This document shows positions 9,165-18,365 of a DNA stretch of 64,000 nt, in pieces (the stretch's first letter is position 1; every line of letters starts with the position of its first letter). This DNA comes from Telmatospirillum sp. (GTDB taxonomy: Bacteria > Pseudomonadota > Alphaproteobacteria > CACIAM-22H2), in assembly GCA_020248985.1 (NCBI GenBank), contig JADCGL010000024.1, positions 1-64,000 on the forward strand, written 5' to 3'. The notes under the pieces are model-generated. The model saw nothing but the letters and a program-made list of their open reading frames with translations, did not search any database and was not told the DNA's origin. The translations under genes were made by a program, and so were the position numbers.

Positions 9165-10560
9165 GTTTGGCGGCCTCCCGACCCGCAATGCGGCCGAAGA
9201 CGCTGCCGATCGTCATGCCGATGCCGGCCGCATAGCCTTTGCCCAGCACGTTGCCGGCCATGATTTCGCCGGCCGCGAACATGTTGGAAGAGGGTTTGCC
9301 GTCCTGCATCAGGATGCGCGCGTTTCGATCGACCTTCGTGCCGAGATAGGTGAACGTGATGCCCGGCCGCACCGGATAGGCGAAATAGGGCGGGGTTTCG
9401 AGGGCCCGTGCCCAGTGGCTTTTCGGCGGCTCGAGCGCGTGCGTGCGGCAATCGTCCAGCATCGTCGGGTCGAACGTGCCGGGCCGGACCGATGCGTTGA
9501 AATCGCGCACGGTCTTTTCGAGGGCGGCCGCATCGAGGCCGAGCTTGGCGGCAAGTTCGCCGATCGTCGGCGCTTCGATGGCCGGGAACAGCGACGGCAT
9601 GAACAGCGTCGAAGCGTTCTTGTCGAACAGAATGTAGGCGATCTGGTCGGGCTGGGCGGCCACGAGCCTGCCCCACACGGCATAGCGCTTGGGCCAGAAA
9701 TCTTCGCCTTCGTCGTAGAAGCGTTGCGCGTGTTTGTTGACGACGATGCCGAACACGACGCAATCGAGCCGCGTGATGATGCCGCCGTCGAATTTGGGCG
9801 CGCGCGCGTCGATGGCGACCGCATGGCACTGCGTGGGGTCGCCGACCGGATGGGCGCCGGCGTCGAGCAGCATCTTCAAGACGGTGCCGCGATTGTAGGG
9901 CGTGCCGCGGATCAGGAAATTGTCGGCCGTGTCGCCCCAATACTGCTTGAGCCACTCGATATTCGCCTCGAAGCCGCCCGCGGCCGCCACGAAGGTTTTC
10001 GCGCGAATCTTCGTCGTGCGGTCGCCGCGTTTCACGCGAGCCGCCAGAAACATGCCGTCGCGAATGTCGATGCCGACGAGTTCGGACTCGTAGCGCACCT
10101 CGACGCCGAGTTTTTCGCCGGTGCGGTACAGCGCATTCAGCATCGCGCGGCCGCCGCCCAGAAAAAACGAATTGGTGCGCCCCAGGCTCAGCGTGCCGCC
10201 CAGCGACGGCTGGAAGCGCACGCCTTGCTCGGCGATCCAGCCGAGCATCTCTTTCGATTCCGCGATCATGTGCCGGGCGAGGTCCTCGTCGGTCTGGCCG
10301 CCGGTTACCTGGTGGAGATCGGTCCAGAATTCGTCTTCCGTATAGGGCCCCGTCAGCGTGTCGGTCGCCGTGTCGTGGGCGCAGCGCATGTTGCGCGTGT
10401 GGCGCGTGTTGCCGCCGCGATAGAATTTGGGGGCCGCTTCCAGCACAAGCACGCTGGCGCCGCCGCGGCACGCGGCGATCGCCGCGCACAGGGCGGCATT
10501 GCCGCCGCCAACGACAAGCACGTCGTAGAGACGCTCTTCTTCTTCGTCCGATTCCGTCAA
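9151..10560 (-). CDS. tcuA: FAD-dependent tricarballylate dehydrogenase TcuA-like
   Basis: Flavoprotein of 469 residues in the fumarate reductase/succinate dehydrogenase flavoprotein superfamily. The FAD-binding LYDVLVVGGGNAALCAA is at the N-terminus, and the closing FAD motif AAGEIMAGNVLGKGYAAG is near residue 440. TcuA oxidises tricarballylate to cis-aconitate. The TTG at 10560 is chosen because GGAG stands five bases upstream and the Rossmann strand begins about twelve codons later; the frame stays open upstream but that would run toward the divergent gene. The enzyme family is certain; tricarballylate as substrate rests on the neighbouring tcuB. Confidence 0.85.
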   Translation of the reverse strand: MTESDEEEERLYDVLVVGGGNAALCAAIAACRGGASVLVLEAAPKFYRGGNTRHTRNMRCAHDTATDTLTGPYTEDEFWTDLHQVTGGQTDEDLARHMIAESKEMLGWIAEQGVRFQPSLGGTLSLGRTNSFFLGGGRAMLNALYRTGEKLGVEVRYESELVGIDIRDGMFLAARVKRGDRTTKIRAKTFVAAAGGFEANIEWLKQYWGDTADNFLIRGTPYNRGTVLKMLLDAGAHPVGDPTQCHAVAIDARAPKFDGGIITRLDCVVFGIVVNKHAQRFYDEGEDFWPKRYAVWGRLVAAQPDQIAYILFDKNASTLFMPSLFPAIEAPTIGELAAKLGLDAAALEKTVRDFNASVRPGTFDPTMLDDCRTHALEPPKSHWARALETPPYFAYPVRPGITFTYLGTKVDRNARILMQDGKPSSNMFAAGEIMAGNVLGKGYAAGIGMTIGSVFGRIAGREAAKRANN

Positions 10561-10711
10561 TTGCGCTCCGCCGGCACGATGTCGTTCGAGTATCCCACAT
10601 CGTGCCCGAATTTGAACAGAAACCCCGCCGCAGCAAGGCGGTGGATTTGGAGCCCGAGATACGGCTAGCCTTGGGCTTCCCGCGCTGGACCGCGCAGAAA
10701 GGCCAATTTGC

Positions 10712-11833
10712 ATGGCATCGCCGACTGAGATTGATCGCCGCCAGCTGCTTCTGCGCGCGGCGATGCGCGAAGCGGGCTTTGAGGCGCTGGTCATCGTCGG
10801 CAACACAGAGTTCCAGCAGAAGGGCTATATCCGCTACTACGCGAATTGGCGGCTCTATGGCGGGACGGCGTTTCTCGTGGTGCCGCTGGTGCGCGATCCC
10901 ACGCTGGTGCTGGGCTTGGGTGCCCAGGCCGAATGGGCAAAGGAGCTCAGCGCCATCGCCGATACGCGCGCCGTGCCCGACAAGATCGAGGCGGTCGCAG
11001 CCCTGCTCCGGGAAACCGTGGGGGCGAAAGCGCCGGTCGGCATCGTCGGCATGAAGACGATATTGGCGCATGGCGATGCGCAGCGTCTGGCGGTTTCGCT
11101 GCCGGACCATCCGCTTGTCGATGCGACCGACCTCGTCGAGGAACTGTGGTGCCGCCTGTCGCCCGAAGACCTTACGGCCGTCGCCCGCGCGCACGACGAC
11201 GTCGCGTGCGTTTTCGAGGCGTTCAAGGCCGCCTTGCGGCCTGGACGTTGCGAGCGCGAGGTTGTGGCCGATGCGTTCCAAACCGCGATCGGCCGGGGCG
11301 CGCTCGAAGGCGTGATCCACCTCAACCACGATTTCAAAGCCGGCACGCGGCCCGCGAGCGACCGGCGTATCGAGTCCGGCGACGTCTACAAAATGTTCAT
11401 GGAGTTCCTGACCGACGACGGCTATCTCGTCGAGCTTGGCGCTTGTTTTTCGTTCCGCCCGCCGGGAGCGGCGTGGCTGCGCAAACATGCACTTGTGGTC
11501 GCGGCGATCGAAAACGCGATCGCCGCGACGCGGCCCGGCATGGTCGCGGACGACGTGGTCGGCGTGATCCGCCGCACGTACGAAAAATCCGGCGTGGAAA
11601 TCGTCGGGCGCCGCTTGTGGGATTTCCACGGCCAGGGGATGCATTCGCTGCTGCGCCCGTTCGGGCTGCCGGGCTCGACCGACCCCATCCGCGAGAACAC
11701 GATGATCAACATCCATCCCGGCATTCTCACGGCCGACGGGCTCGGAATCTCGGCCACCAACAACTACTTGGTCACCGCCGACGGCGGCCGGGCGCTGGGC
11801 GGCTTTCGCCACCAATGGCACGTGGTCGGCTAG
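10712..11833 (+). CDS. M24-family (creatinase/aminopeptidase P-like) protein lacking the usual metal ligands
   Basis: 373 residues with an N-terminal creatinase-N type domain (about 1-140) and a C-terminal pita-bread fold. By-eye comparison with metallo-M24 enzymes shows the five metal ligands largely replaced: the expected first Asp is Phe or Met in VYKMFMEF, the second Asp is Glu in GYLVELG, the Glu of the EPG motif is His in MINIHPG, and the final Glu is Thr or Asn before NYLVTADGG. The conserved His of the GxGxH-like segment remains (HGQGMH). This suggests a creatinase-like, metal-free C-N hydrolase rather than a proline aminopeptidase. It is followed 32 bp later by the M81 gene. Confidence 0.75.
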   Translation: MASPTEIDRRQLLLRAAMREAGFEALVIVGNTEFQQKGYIRYYANWRLYGGTAFLVVPLVRDPTLVLGLGAQAEWAKELSAIADTRAVPDKIEAVAALLRETVGAKAPVGIVGMKTILAHGDAQRLAVSLPDHPLVDATDLVEELWCRLSPEDLTAVARAHDDVACVFEAFKAALRPGRCEREVVADAFQTAIGRGALEGVIHLNHDFKAGTRPASDRRIESGDVYKMFMEFLTDDGYLVELGACFSFRPPGAAWLRKHALVVAAIENAIAATRPGMVADDVVGVIRRTYEKSGVEIVGRRLWDFHGQGMHSLLRPFGLPGSTDPIRENTMINIHPGILTADGLGISATNNYLVTADGGRALGGFRHQWHVVG

Positions 11834-11865
11834 GCGCGCATACCAAGATAAACAGAGGACAGAAA

Positions 11866-13362
11866 ATGGCGACGATCGCTGTCGGAACCTTCCAGCACGA
11901 AACCAACACGTTTGCGCCTTCGAAGGCCGATCGCGCGGCCTTTCTGAATGGCGGCGGCTGGCCGTCGATGGTGCGCGGGGCCGCTATTCCAGCGGCGTTT
12001 GCGGGCATGAACGTGCCGATCGCGGGTTTCATCGCAGCCGCCACGGCCGCGGGCCACCGGCTCGCCCCGCTGATCTGCGCCAACGCTACACCGTCGGCCC
12101 AGGTCGCCGACGATATCTTTGCCGAAGTCGTCGATACGATGTGCGCCGATCTGGCCAAAGCGCTGCCGGTCGATGCGGTCTATCTCGATCTGCACGGCGC
12201 GATGGTCACCGACAGCCTCGAAGACGGCGAAGGCGAGATCGTGCGCCGCGTGCGCGCCGTCGTCGGCCCGCGCATTCCCATCGTCGTGTCGCTCGATCTG
12301 CACGCCAACGTGTCGCGCGCGATGTTCGATATTGTGGATGCGTGCGTGGCCTACCGCACCTATCCGCATGTCGATATGGCCGAGACGGGCGGGCGGGCAT
12401 TCGCGCTCGTGGCGCAGATCCTTGCCACCGGCGAACGGCTTGCGGGCGCATTCCGGCAGATCCCGTTCATGATCCCGCTCACCGCGCAATGTTCGCTGAT
12501 CGAACCCGGTGCGGGGCTCTATCGGCGCTTGGCCGAGCTCGAGGCGCGCAGCGGTGCCGTGCTGTCCTACTGCACGGGCTTTCCGGCGGCGGACATTCGC
12601 GACTGCGCGCCGTCCGTATTCGGCTTCGCGCGCGATGCCGCCGCGGTCGAAGCCGCCGTTGCCGAACTTGCGGCAAGCGTGTGCGATGCCGAGCGCGACT
12701 ATGTGGCCGAGCTCTATTCGCCGGAAGACGCGGTCGCGCGCGCGGCCGCGCGCGGCGGACGCAACGGCAAGCCGGTCGTGCTGGCCGACACGCAGGACAA
12801 TCCGGGTGCGGGCGGCAACGGCGACACGACCGGGCTGCTCGCGGCGATGCTGCGCTTGCGCCCGCAAGGAGCGGTGCTGGGCATGCTGATCGATCCCGCG
12901 GCGGCGATCCAAGCCCATCGCGTGGGGGTGGGCAACAGCGCCGAGTTCCGCTTGGGCGCCTTGTTCGGTTGGCCGGCTGTCGAGCCGGTCATCGGCCCGT
13001 TCAAAGTGCTGGCGACCGGGGACGGCGCGTTCATGTGCACGGGGCCGTTCTACGGCGGCAGCCGCATGCAGCTGGGACCGATGGCCGTGCTCGAGGCGAA
13101 CGGCGTTCGCGTCGTGCTCGCGAGCAAGAAGGTGCAGACGGCCGACCAGGAGATGTTCCGCCATGTCGGCATCGAGCCGATCCGCGAGAAAATCGTCGCG
13201 GTCAAAAGTTCGGTGCATTTCCGCGCCGACTTCCAGCCGATCGCCGAAGAGGTGCTGGTCGTGGAAGCGCCGGGACCGAATCCGGCCGATCCCGCCGCCC
13301 TCGCGTGGAAGCGCCTGCGCAAGGGCCTGCGCCTGCGCCCGCACGGACCGGTCTTCGGCTGA
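11866..13362 (+). CDS. M81-family metallopeptidase (MlrC-like)
   Basis: 498 residues, length normal for MlrC-like proteins. The N-terminal signature FQHETNTFAPSK is intact. Zinc-ligand candidates are present in DLHGAMVTD, SLDLHANVS and RTYPHVDMAETG. The C-terminal MlrC domain begins around residue 300 with the LADTQDNPGAGG segment. MlrC finishes linear microcystin breakdown in sphingomonads, but most family members sit in unrelated amide or peptide catabolic operons; no mlrA or mlrB is seen here. ATG at 11866 follows AGAGGACAGAAA, a good ribosome site. Its partner is the preceding M24 gene, a pairing that suggests stepwise hydrolysis of a small amide or modified peptide. Confidence 0.85.
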   Translation: MATIAVGTFQHETNTFAPSKADRAAFLNGGGWPSMVRGAAIPAAFAGMNVPIAGFIAAATAAGHRLAPLICANATPSAQVADDIFAEVVDTMCADLAKALPVDAVYLDLHGAMVTDSLEDGEGEIVRRVRAVVGPRIPIVVSLDLHANVSRAMFDIVDACVAYRTYPHVDMAETGGRAFALVAQILATGERLAGAFRQIPFMIPLTAQCSLIEPGAGLYRRLAELEARSGAVLSYCTGFPAADIRDCAPSVFGFARDAAAVEAAVAELAASVCDAERDYVAELYSPEDAVARAAARGGRNGKPVVLADTQDNPGAGGNGDTTGLLAAMLRLRPQGAVLGMLIDPAAAIQAHRVGVGNSAEFRLGALFGWPAVEPVIGPFKVLATGDGAFMCTGPFYGGSRMQLGPMAVLEANGVRVVLASKKVQTADQEMFRHVGIEPIREKIVAVKSSVHFRADFQPIAEEVLVVEAPGPNPADPAALAWKRLRKGLRLRPHGPVFG

Positions 13363-13366
13363 CGGC

Positions 13367-13822
13367 TTACCGAAGTTCGGTCGCGATCACGCCCTTGCGC
13401 AGCAGAAAGCAGCCATAGGCGCGCGGATCGCCGACCTGCACGACGGCGAATGCGCTTTTCGCGGTCGCATAGAACGCAAAGCGCTCGATGCCGACGAGGG
13501 CAAGGCTGCGCCCGGCGGCAAGGTCGATCTCGGCCTGAACGCGCTGCTGCACATTCGGCACGGTTGCGGGATCGCCGACCATCTGCATGCGGCGCACCGG
13601 ATCGTCGACGAATTCGTCGAGCGGCAGCACCGACAGGATGGCGCGCGCCGCGCGTTCCATCGTCAGGCCCGGCAGGCGCACGAGGCGTTTGGAAATCGTG
13701 TGTGCGGCGATCGTCTCGGCCGGATGGTTGCCGTCGACGAGGGCGAGATCGTCGCCATGGCCCATGGCAGCCAGCACCCACAGCAGATCCGGCGACAGAA
13801 CCGGGTCGATATTCTTCAGCAT
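13367..13822 (-). CDS. RbsD/FucU-family sugar mutarotase
   Basis: 151 residues, normal for L-fucose mutarotase/D-ribose pyranase. The N-terminal segment MLKNIDPVLSP with GHGDDLALVDGNHP is the family hallmark, containing the conserved His and Asp of the decameric mutarotase site. The ATG at 13822 overlaps the lactonase stop (TGATG). As the last gene of the minus-strand sugar operon, it would interconvert anomers so that the dehydrogenase can use the correct one. FucU rather than RbsD is favoured by the accompanying AKR and lactonase. Confidence 0.85.
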   Translation of the reverse strand: MLKNIDPVLSPDLLWVLAAMGHGDDLALVDGNHPAETIAAHTISKRLVRLPGLTMERAARAILSVLPLDEFVDDPVRRMQMVGDPATVPNVQQRVQAEIDLAAGRSLALVGIERFAFYATAKSAFAVVQVGDPRAYGCFLLRKGVIATELR

Positions 13823-14658
13823 CAGGCGTTCCTTCCGCGCGTCGATAGATAAAGACGAGCCGCATTGTCGCCGAACACGCCGGGATGGGCACCGGCAAGC
13901 GCTTGCGCAGCCTCGAACCAGCGTGCGTAGCCGCCCGCCTTTTCCACGACCGGCCAGTCGCTGCCCCACAGCGTGCGTGCGGGGCCGAATGTCGCCAGCA
14001 CATGCTCGGCATAGGGGGCGATGTCGGCGACCGTCCAGTTCTCGGCAGCTTCTGTGGGAAGGCCCGAGAGTTTGCAGAATGTGTTGGCGAGGGCGGCCAA
14101 GTCGGAAAGCTCGCGACGCCACGGCTCAAGCGTGCCGGCCCGGATGAAGGGCTTTGCCGCATGGTCGATCACGAACGCCACATGCGAATGGCGCCGTGCG
14201 CGCACAAGCAATTGCCGCAGATGGCGCGGCAGCACGAGCGCGTCGAACACGAGCCCGTGCGTTTCGAGGGCGGCAAACGCGGCGTCGAGACGCGGGTCGA
14301 GCAGCCAATCGTCGTCGGCGATGTCCTGCACCATCGGCCGCAGCCCGACCAGCAGCCGATCTTGCGCAAGCGCTGCGATGGTCGCGGCCGCGTCGGTAGT
14401 TGCAAAATCGACCCAGCCGACGACGCCGGCAACATTTGGCGTATCGCGCGCGATCTCCAGCAGAAAACGCGTTTCGGCCACGCTGGGGGCCGCTTGCACG
14501 AGAATGGTCTCGCCGATCCCGTGTGCGGCAAGCAGGGGCGCTAGATCCGGCGGCATGTAGTCGCGATAGAGCAGGCCCGACGCGGGCGTGAGCCAGCCAT
14601 AGTCGCCGCGCGCAACGCGCCAATAATGCTGATGCGCGTCGATGCGCCGATGCGTCAT
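13822..14658 (-). CDS. Amidohydrolase-2 family sugar lactonase (L-fuconolactonase-like)
   Basis: 278-residue cytoplasmic hydrolase. The N-terminal HxH motif IDAHQHYW, the central VDFATT and DHAAKP segments, and the late LWGSDWPV with the metal-ligand Asp match the COG3618 lactonases that hydrolyse L-fucono-1,5-lactone or L-rhamnono-lactone. It starts on the ATGA overlap with the aldo/keto reductase, which would make the lactone. The expected next step, fuconate dehydratase, is not adjacent; acid-sugar dehydratases do exist elsewhere in the window (42220-43443). Confidence 0.8.
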   Translation of the reverse strand: MTHRRIDAHQHYWRVARGDYGWLTPASGLLYRDYMPPDLAPLLAAHGIGETILVQAAPSVAETRFLLEIARDTPNVAGVVGWVDFATTDAAATIAALAQDRLLVGLRPMVQDIADDDWLLDPRLDAAFAALETHGLVFDALVLPRHLRQLLVRARRHSHVAFVIDHAAKPFIRAGTLEPWRRELSDLAALANTFCKLSGLPTEAAENWTVADIAPYAEHVLATFGPARTLWGSDWPVVEKAGGYARWFEAAQALAGAHPGVFGDNAARLYLSTRGRNA

Positions 14659-15665
14659 TGCGGCACCGGCAGGCTTGCGTCGAGCAATCCTTGTGATGCG
14701 AGATCGGTCCACAAGGCGCCCGGTATCGCCGCGGCAAGGCTTGCCTGCTGGGCGGCGATCTCGACGGGCGCCACTGCCCCCAACACGACGCTTGCGACGG
14801 TCGGGTGGGCAAGCGCAAAGCGCAGCGCCGCGTCGGCGAGCTTGACGCCGTGGCGGCGGCAGACCGCTTCGATCTTTTCGACCTTGGCGCGGATCTCGGG
14901 CGGAGCGGGTTTGTAGTTGTATTTGGCGCCGGCGACGGCACCCGTCGCAAGAATGCCCGAATTGAACACCCCGCCCAGCATCACGCCGATGTCGCGCTTC
15001 TGCGCCAGCGGCAGAAACGCTTCGGCGGCCGGCTGTTCGAGCAGCGAATAGCGCCCGGCCAGCAGCACGCAGTCGATGTCGCAGCGTTCGGCGAAACGCA
15101 GGCACATGTCGGCTTCGTTGACGCCCACACCCAACGCCCCGATCGTTTTCTCGTCGCGCAAACGCCGCAACGCGCGATACGCACCCGCGACCGCCTCTTC
15201 GAAACGCGCGTCGATCGCGGCGGCCCCGTGCGTCCAGATGTCGACGTCGTGGATCAGCACGATGTCGAGACGCGACACGCCCATGCGCAGCAGCGACTGC
15301 TCGATCGAGCGCATGGCACCGTCGTAGGAATAGTCGAAACGCAGCCGATGCGGCAGCCCGCCGACAAAGTCGGTCTCGGTCCCGCGCAGCAAAAACGGAT
15401 CGGCGACACGGCCCACCTTCGTGCACAGCACGGGCCGCACCTGCGGCCGGCGGCGCAACGCAGCGCCGATGCGATGTTCGGACAGGCCGTGGCCGTAAAG
15501 CGGCGAAGTGTCGAGCAGGGTGACGCCGGCATCGAGTGCGGCTTCGACCGTTGCGACCGAGGTCGCTTCGTCGAGAACCGCGAAGAGATCGCCGAGCGGC
15601 GCACCGCCAAAACCGAGTTCCGTGACGGCAATCCCCGATTTGCCGAGCGTGCGTGCTGCGATCAT
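14655..15665 (-). CDS. Aldo/keto reductase, L-fucose/D-threo-aldose 1-dehydrogenase-like
   Basis: 336-residue NAD(P)-dependent oxidoreductase with TIM-barrel layout. The catalytic tetrad is readable: Asp and Tyr in LLDTSPLYGHG, Lys in VLCTKVGR, His in VLIHDVD. Together with an N-terminus of the form RTLGKSGIAVTELGFGGAPLG, this resembles Pseudomonas-type fucose dehydrogenases that oxidise the anomeric carbon. The start at 15665 follows GGGCACGGCC; a 74-bp gap separates it from livM, the only gap in this operon. Context with lactonase and mutarotase supports sugar oxidation over other AKR roles such as pyridoxal dehydrogenase. Confidence 0.8.
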   Translation of the reverse strand: MIAARTLGKSGIAVTELGFGGAPLGDLFAVLDEATSVATVEAALDAGVTLLDTSPLYGHGLSEHRIGAALRRRPQVRPVLCTKVGRVADPFLLRGTETDFVGGLPHRLRFDYSYDGAMRSIEQSLLRMGVSRLDIVLIHDVDIWTHGAAAIDARFEEAVAGAYRALRRLRDEKTIGALGVGVNEADMCLRFAERCDIDCVLLAGRYSLLEQPAAEAFLPLAQKRDIGVMLGGVFNSGILATGAVAGAKYNYKPAPPEIRAKVEKIEAVCRRHGVKLADAALRFALAHPTVASVVLGAVAPVEIAAQQASLAAAIPGALWTDLASQGLLDASLPVPQ

Positions 15666-15739
15666 GGCCGTGCCCTTTTTTGGGTTCTTGGAGTCTTCTT
15701 GATACCGCGTCCGCCGCCTGGCCGCCAAGCGCGAAGGCC

Positions 15740-16714
15740 TTATGTCGGCGGGCGCTTTGGCGAGCTTCTGGACAAGCGGGGGCCCAGGAGACCGTTCGGG
15801 CGCCACAAAAGCATCGCCGCCAGCAGCACGCCGACCAGCACGATCTGCAGGGAGGCCGCGCGCGCCTGGTCGGCCGGCGGGATGAGTTCGCGCAAGCCGT
15901 TGCCAGCTATTGTCCAGATCGCCCACACGACGGCCGCACCCACGATCGCGCCGCGATTGCTGCCGGCCCCGCCGACGATCAGCATCGTCCAGATCTGGAA
16001 GGTGAGGATCGGCAGAAAATCTTCGGGCGCGATGTAGCCCACGAAATGCGCGTAGAGCGCGCCCCCGAAGCCCATGATGGCCCCGCCGATCGCGAAGGAC
16101 TGCAGGCGGAACGCGAAGGCGCGTTTGCCGAGCGCTTCGGCGGCCGTTTCGTCCTCGCGGATCGCGCGCAGCACGCGGCCCCACGGGCTTGCCGCCAAGC
16201 GCTGCAGGCCCGCGTAGACGCATGCGAGGGCCGCCAAGGTCAGCGCCAGATAGAGCGCGTTGAAGGCAAGCGAGCCGTCGAGTTCGGAATCGAACGGCTT
16301 CGGGATGAACTGGATGCCGAACGGCCCGCCGGTAAGCTTCTGTGCATTGAGGGCGACGAGTTGGATCACCACCGCAATGCCGAAGGTGGCGATCGCCAGA
16401 TAGTCGTGGCGCAAGCGCAGGGCGGCAAAACCGACGGCCGCCGCAACAAGCCCGGCCGCAGCCGTTCCGCCGATCCACCCCACCACGATGGGCAGGCCGA
16501 GGCCGACGACGCGCACCGCCCCCGGCCCCGCATCGGGCGGCGTGGTCAGCAGTGCCGAGGCATAGGCGCCGACGGCGACGAAACCCGCCACGCCGACATT
16601 GAACAGCCCCGTATAGCCCCATTGCAGATTGAGCCCGAGCGCCATCGTGGCGAAGATCGAGGCGAACACCAGAAAAAACGTCGCGTAGGAAAGCACCGGC
16701 AGCAGCTCGCTCAT
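15740..16714 (-). CDS. livM: Branched-chain-type ABC permease LivM
   Basis: 324-residue permease with about nine hydrophobic segments and the LivM core (MALGLNLQWGYTGLFNVG near residue 24, then AFRLQSFAIGGAIMGFGGALYAHF). Its ATG at 16714 overlaps the livH stop in ATGA. The C-terminal tail after the last helix (WRPNGLLGPR) is standard. HAAT-family importers carry amino acids but also urea, sugars-acids and aromatic acids; the following genes make a sugar or its acid a plausible cargo here. Confidence 0.9.
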   Translation of the reverse strand: MSELLPVLSYATFFLVFASIFATMALGLNLQWGYTGLFNVGVAGFVAVGAYASALLTTPPDAGPGAVRVVGLGLPIVVGWIGGTAAAGLVAAAVGFAALRLRHDYLAIATFGIAVVIQLVALNAQKLTGGPFGIQFIPKPFDSELDGSLAFNALYLALTLAALACVYAGLQRLAASPWGRVLRAIREDETAAEALGKRAFAFRLQSFAIGGAIMGFGGALYAHFVGYIAPEDFLPILTFQIWTMLIVGGAGSNRGAIVGAAVVWAIWTIAGNGLRELIPPADQARAASLQIVLVGVLLAAMLLWRPNGLLGPRLSRSSPKRPPT

Positions 16715-17640
16715 TTCGCGCGCTCCGCAAACAGACCTTGCGGGCGCACGAGCAGGATCGCGATCAGCACGCCGAACGCCGCCGCCGCCCGGTATTCCGC
16801 CCCGATGAGGGGAACGGCCGCACTTTCGGCGAGCCCGACGATGAGCCCGCCGATCACGGCCCCCGGCACGCTGCCAATACCGCCCAGAATGGCGGCCGCG
16901 AACAAGGGCAGCAGCAGATCGAAGCCGATCTGCGGCCGCAATTGGCCCACGAGCCCCGCGAACGTGCCGGCCACCGCCGCGAGGATCGCGCCCAAGATCC
17001 AGGTCCAGCGCACCACGCTCGCCACGTCGATGCCGGTCACGCGCGCCAAAGCCGGATTGTGCGCAACCGCGCGCATCGCGCGCCCCGCGGTCGTGCGCTG
17101 CAAGAACAGGTGCAAGCCCACGACCAGCACGAGGGCCAATCCCAGCACGAAGAGCTGGTCGGGTGTGGCGCGCAAGCCCCCGCCGACGTCGCGCGGCACG
17201 ATATGGATCGCGATCTGCAATTCGCGCGTGTAGTAGGCGGGCAGCGACCCGTAGACGAATTGCAGGAAATTGCGCAGCGCCAACGCCGCGCCGAAACTCG
17301 CGATCGTCAGCACGATGGCGCTGCCCTGCGCCGACAGCCGGTCGAACAGCAGCCAGTCGAGCACGAGGGCGAGGAGGGCGGTGGCGATGGCACCCGCAAC
17401 GAGGGCTGCCAGCAATTGCCAGCCGAACGAAAACGGCCCCAGCGGCGCCATCGCCCCGCCGCCGCCAAGTGCGATGAAGAAGCCCAGGAACGTCAGCGCG
17501 AGATAAGCGCCCCACGCGATGAATTCGCCGTGCGCGAAATTGGCGAAGCGCAGCAGCGAATAGGTCATGGTGAGGCCGATCGCGCCGAGCGCAATGGTCG
17601 AACCAACGATGAGACCGTCGGCGATGATCTGCAGGATCAT
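16711..17640 (-). CDS. livH: Branched-chain-type ABC permease LivH
   Basis: 309-residue permease. The N-terminal LivH signature TMTYSLLRFANFAHGEFIAWGAYLA is recognisable over its first part, followed by the conserved RAVAHNPALARVTGID cytoplasmic loop that contacts the ATPase, and VGQLRPQIGFDLLLPLFAAAILGG near the end. It overlaps both livF upstream and livM downstream by four bases, so the permeases and ATPases are made in one coupled unit. Confidence 0.9.
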   Translation of the reverse strand: MILQIIADGLIVGSTIALGAIGLTMTYSLLRFANFAHGEFIAWGAYLALTFLGFFIALGGGGAMAPLGPFSFGWQLLAALVAGAIATALLALVLDWLLFDRLSAQGSAIVLTIASFGAALALRNFLQFVYGSLPAYYTRELQIAIHIVPRDVGGGLRATPDQLFVLGLALVLVVGLHLFLQRTTAGRAMRAVAHNPALARVTGIDVASVVRWTWILGAILAAVAGTFAGLVGQLRPQIGFDLLLPLFAAAILGGIGSVPGAVIGGLIVGLAESAAVPLIGAEYRAAAAFGVLIAILLVRPQGLFAERAK

Positions 17641-18365
17641 GGCGCGGCCGCCTCGGCATGCGGGAAAAACAGGCGTTCGAGCACGCCCGGCACTTGCAGG
17701 TCGCGCGCGGGGGCATCGACATGCACGCGGCCTTCAACCAGCACAGCACCGCGTGCGGCGATCGCAAGAGCGGCTTTGACGTTCTGCTCGACAAGCAAAA
17801 CGGCAACCCCGCTGGCCGCGATCTCGGCGAGCTTGGCAAAGGCGTGCTCGACGAGCTTCGGCGACAGGCCTGCCGACGGCTCGTCGAGGATCAGCACGCG
17901 CGGATTGGGCACGAGTGCACGCGCCATCGCCAGCATCTGGCGCTGGCCGCCCGAGAGCCGCCCGGCATCGATGCGCCGGGCTTTGGCAAGGTCCGGGAAC
18001 AGCGCGTAAAGCTCGGGCAGGCGCTGTTTGGCTTTTACATGTGCCACGGCCGCCGCGAGCTCGAGATTCTCGGCGACGGTCAGCGGGGCAAACACGTTTT
18101 CGGTCTGCGGCACGAAGCCGAGCCCCGCACGCGCCAGCAGATGCGCTTGCGCGCCCGCGATTTCTTTTTCGCCCAGCCGCACGCTGCCCGAAAAAATCGG
18201 CACAAGGCCCGCGACCGCTTTGGCGAGCGTCGACTTGCCAGCCCCGTTGGGCCCGAGCAGGGCGACGATTTCGCCCGCCGCAATCTCGAGCGACGCCCCG
18301 CGCACGATCGCAAGGCCGGGCTCGTAGCCCGCTTCGAGTTCCGCGATCGCAAGGGCCGTGCTCAT
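17637..18365 (-). CDS. livF: Branched-chain-type ABC ATPase LivF
   Basis: 242-residue ATPase. Walker A GPNGAGKSTL, signature LSGGQRQMLAMARAL and Walker B VLILDEPSAGLSP are intact, with the LivF-type C-terminus. It overlaps livG by four bases at its start and livH by four bases at its end. No binding protein is encoded on this strand; one of the two livK genes in the divergent operon presumably serves it. Confidence 0.9.
   Translation of the reverse strand: MSTALAIAELEAGYEPGLAIVRGASLEIAAGEIVALLGPNGAGKSTLAKAVAGLVPIFSGSVRLGEKEIAGAQAHLLARAGLGFVPQTENVFAPLTVAENLELAAAVAHVKAKQRLPELYALFPDLAKARRIDAGRLSGGQRQMLAMARALVPNPRVLILDEPSAGLSPKLVEHAFAKLAEIAASGVAVLLVEQNVKAALAIAARGAVLVEGRVHVDAPARDLQVPGVLERLFFPHAEAAAP

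Noticed and set aside
10712-13362. Microcystin-degradation cluster
   Set aside because: MlrC-like M81 proteins are widespread; there is no mlrA or mlrB and the M24 partner does not match the known cluster.
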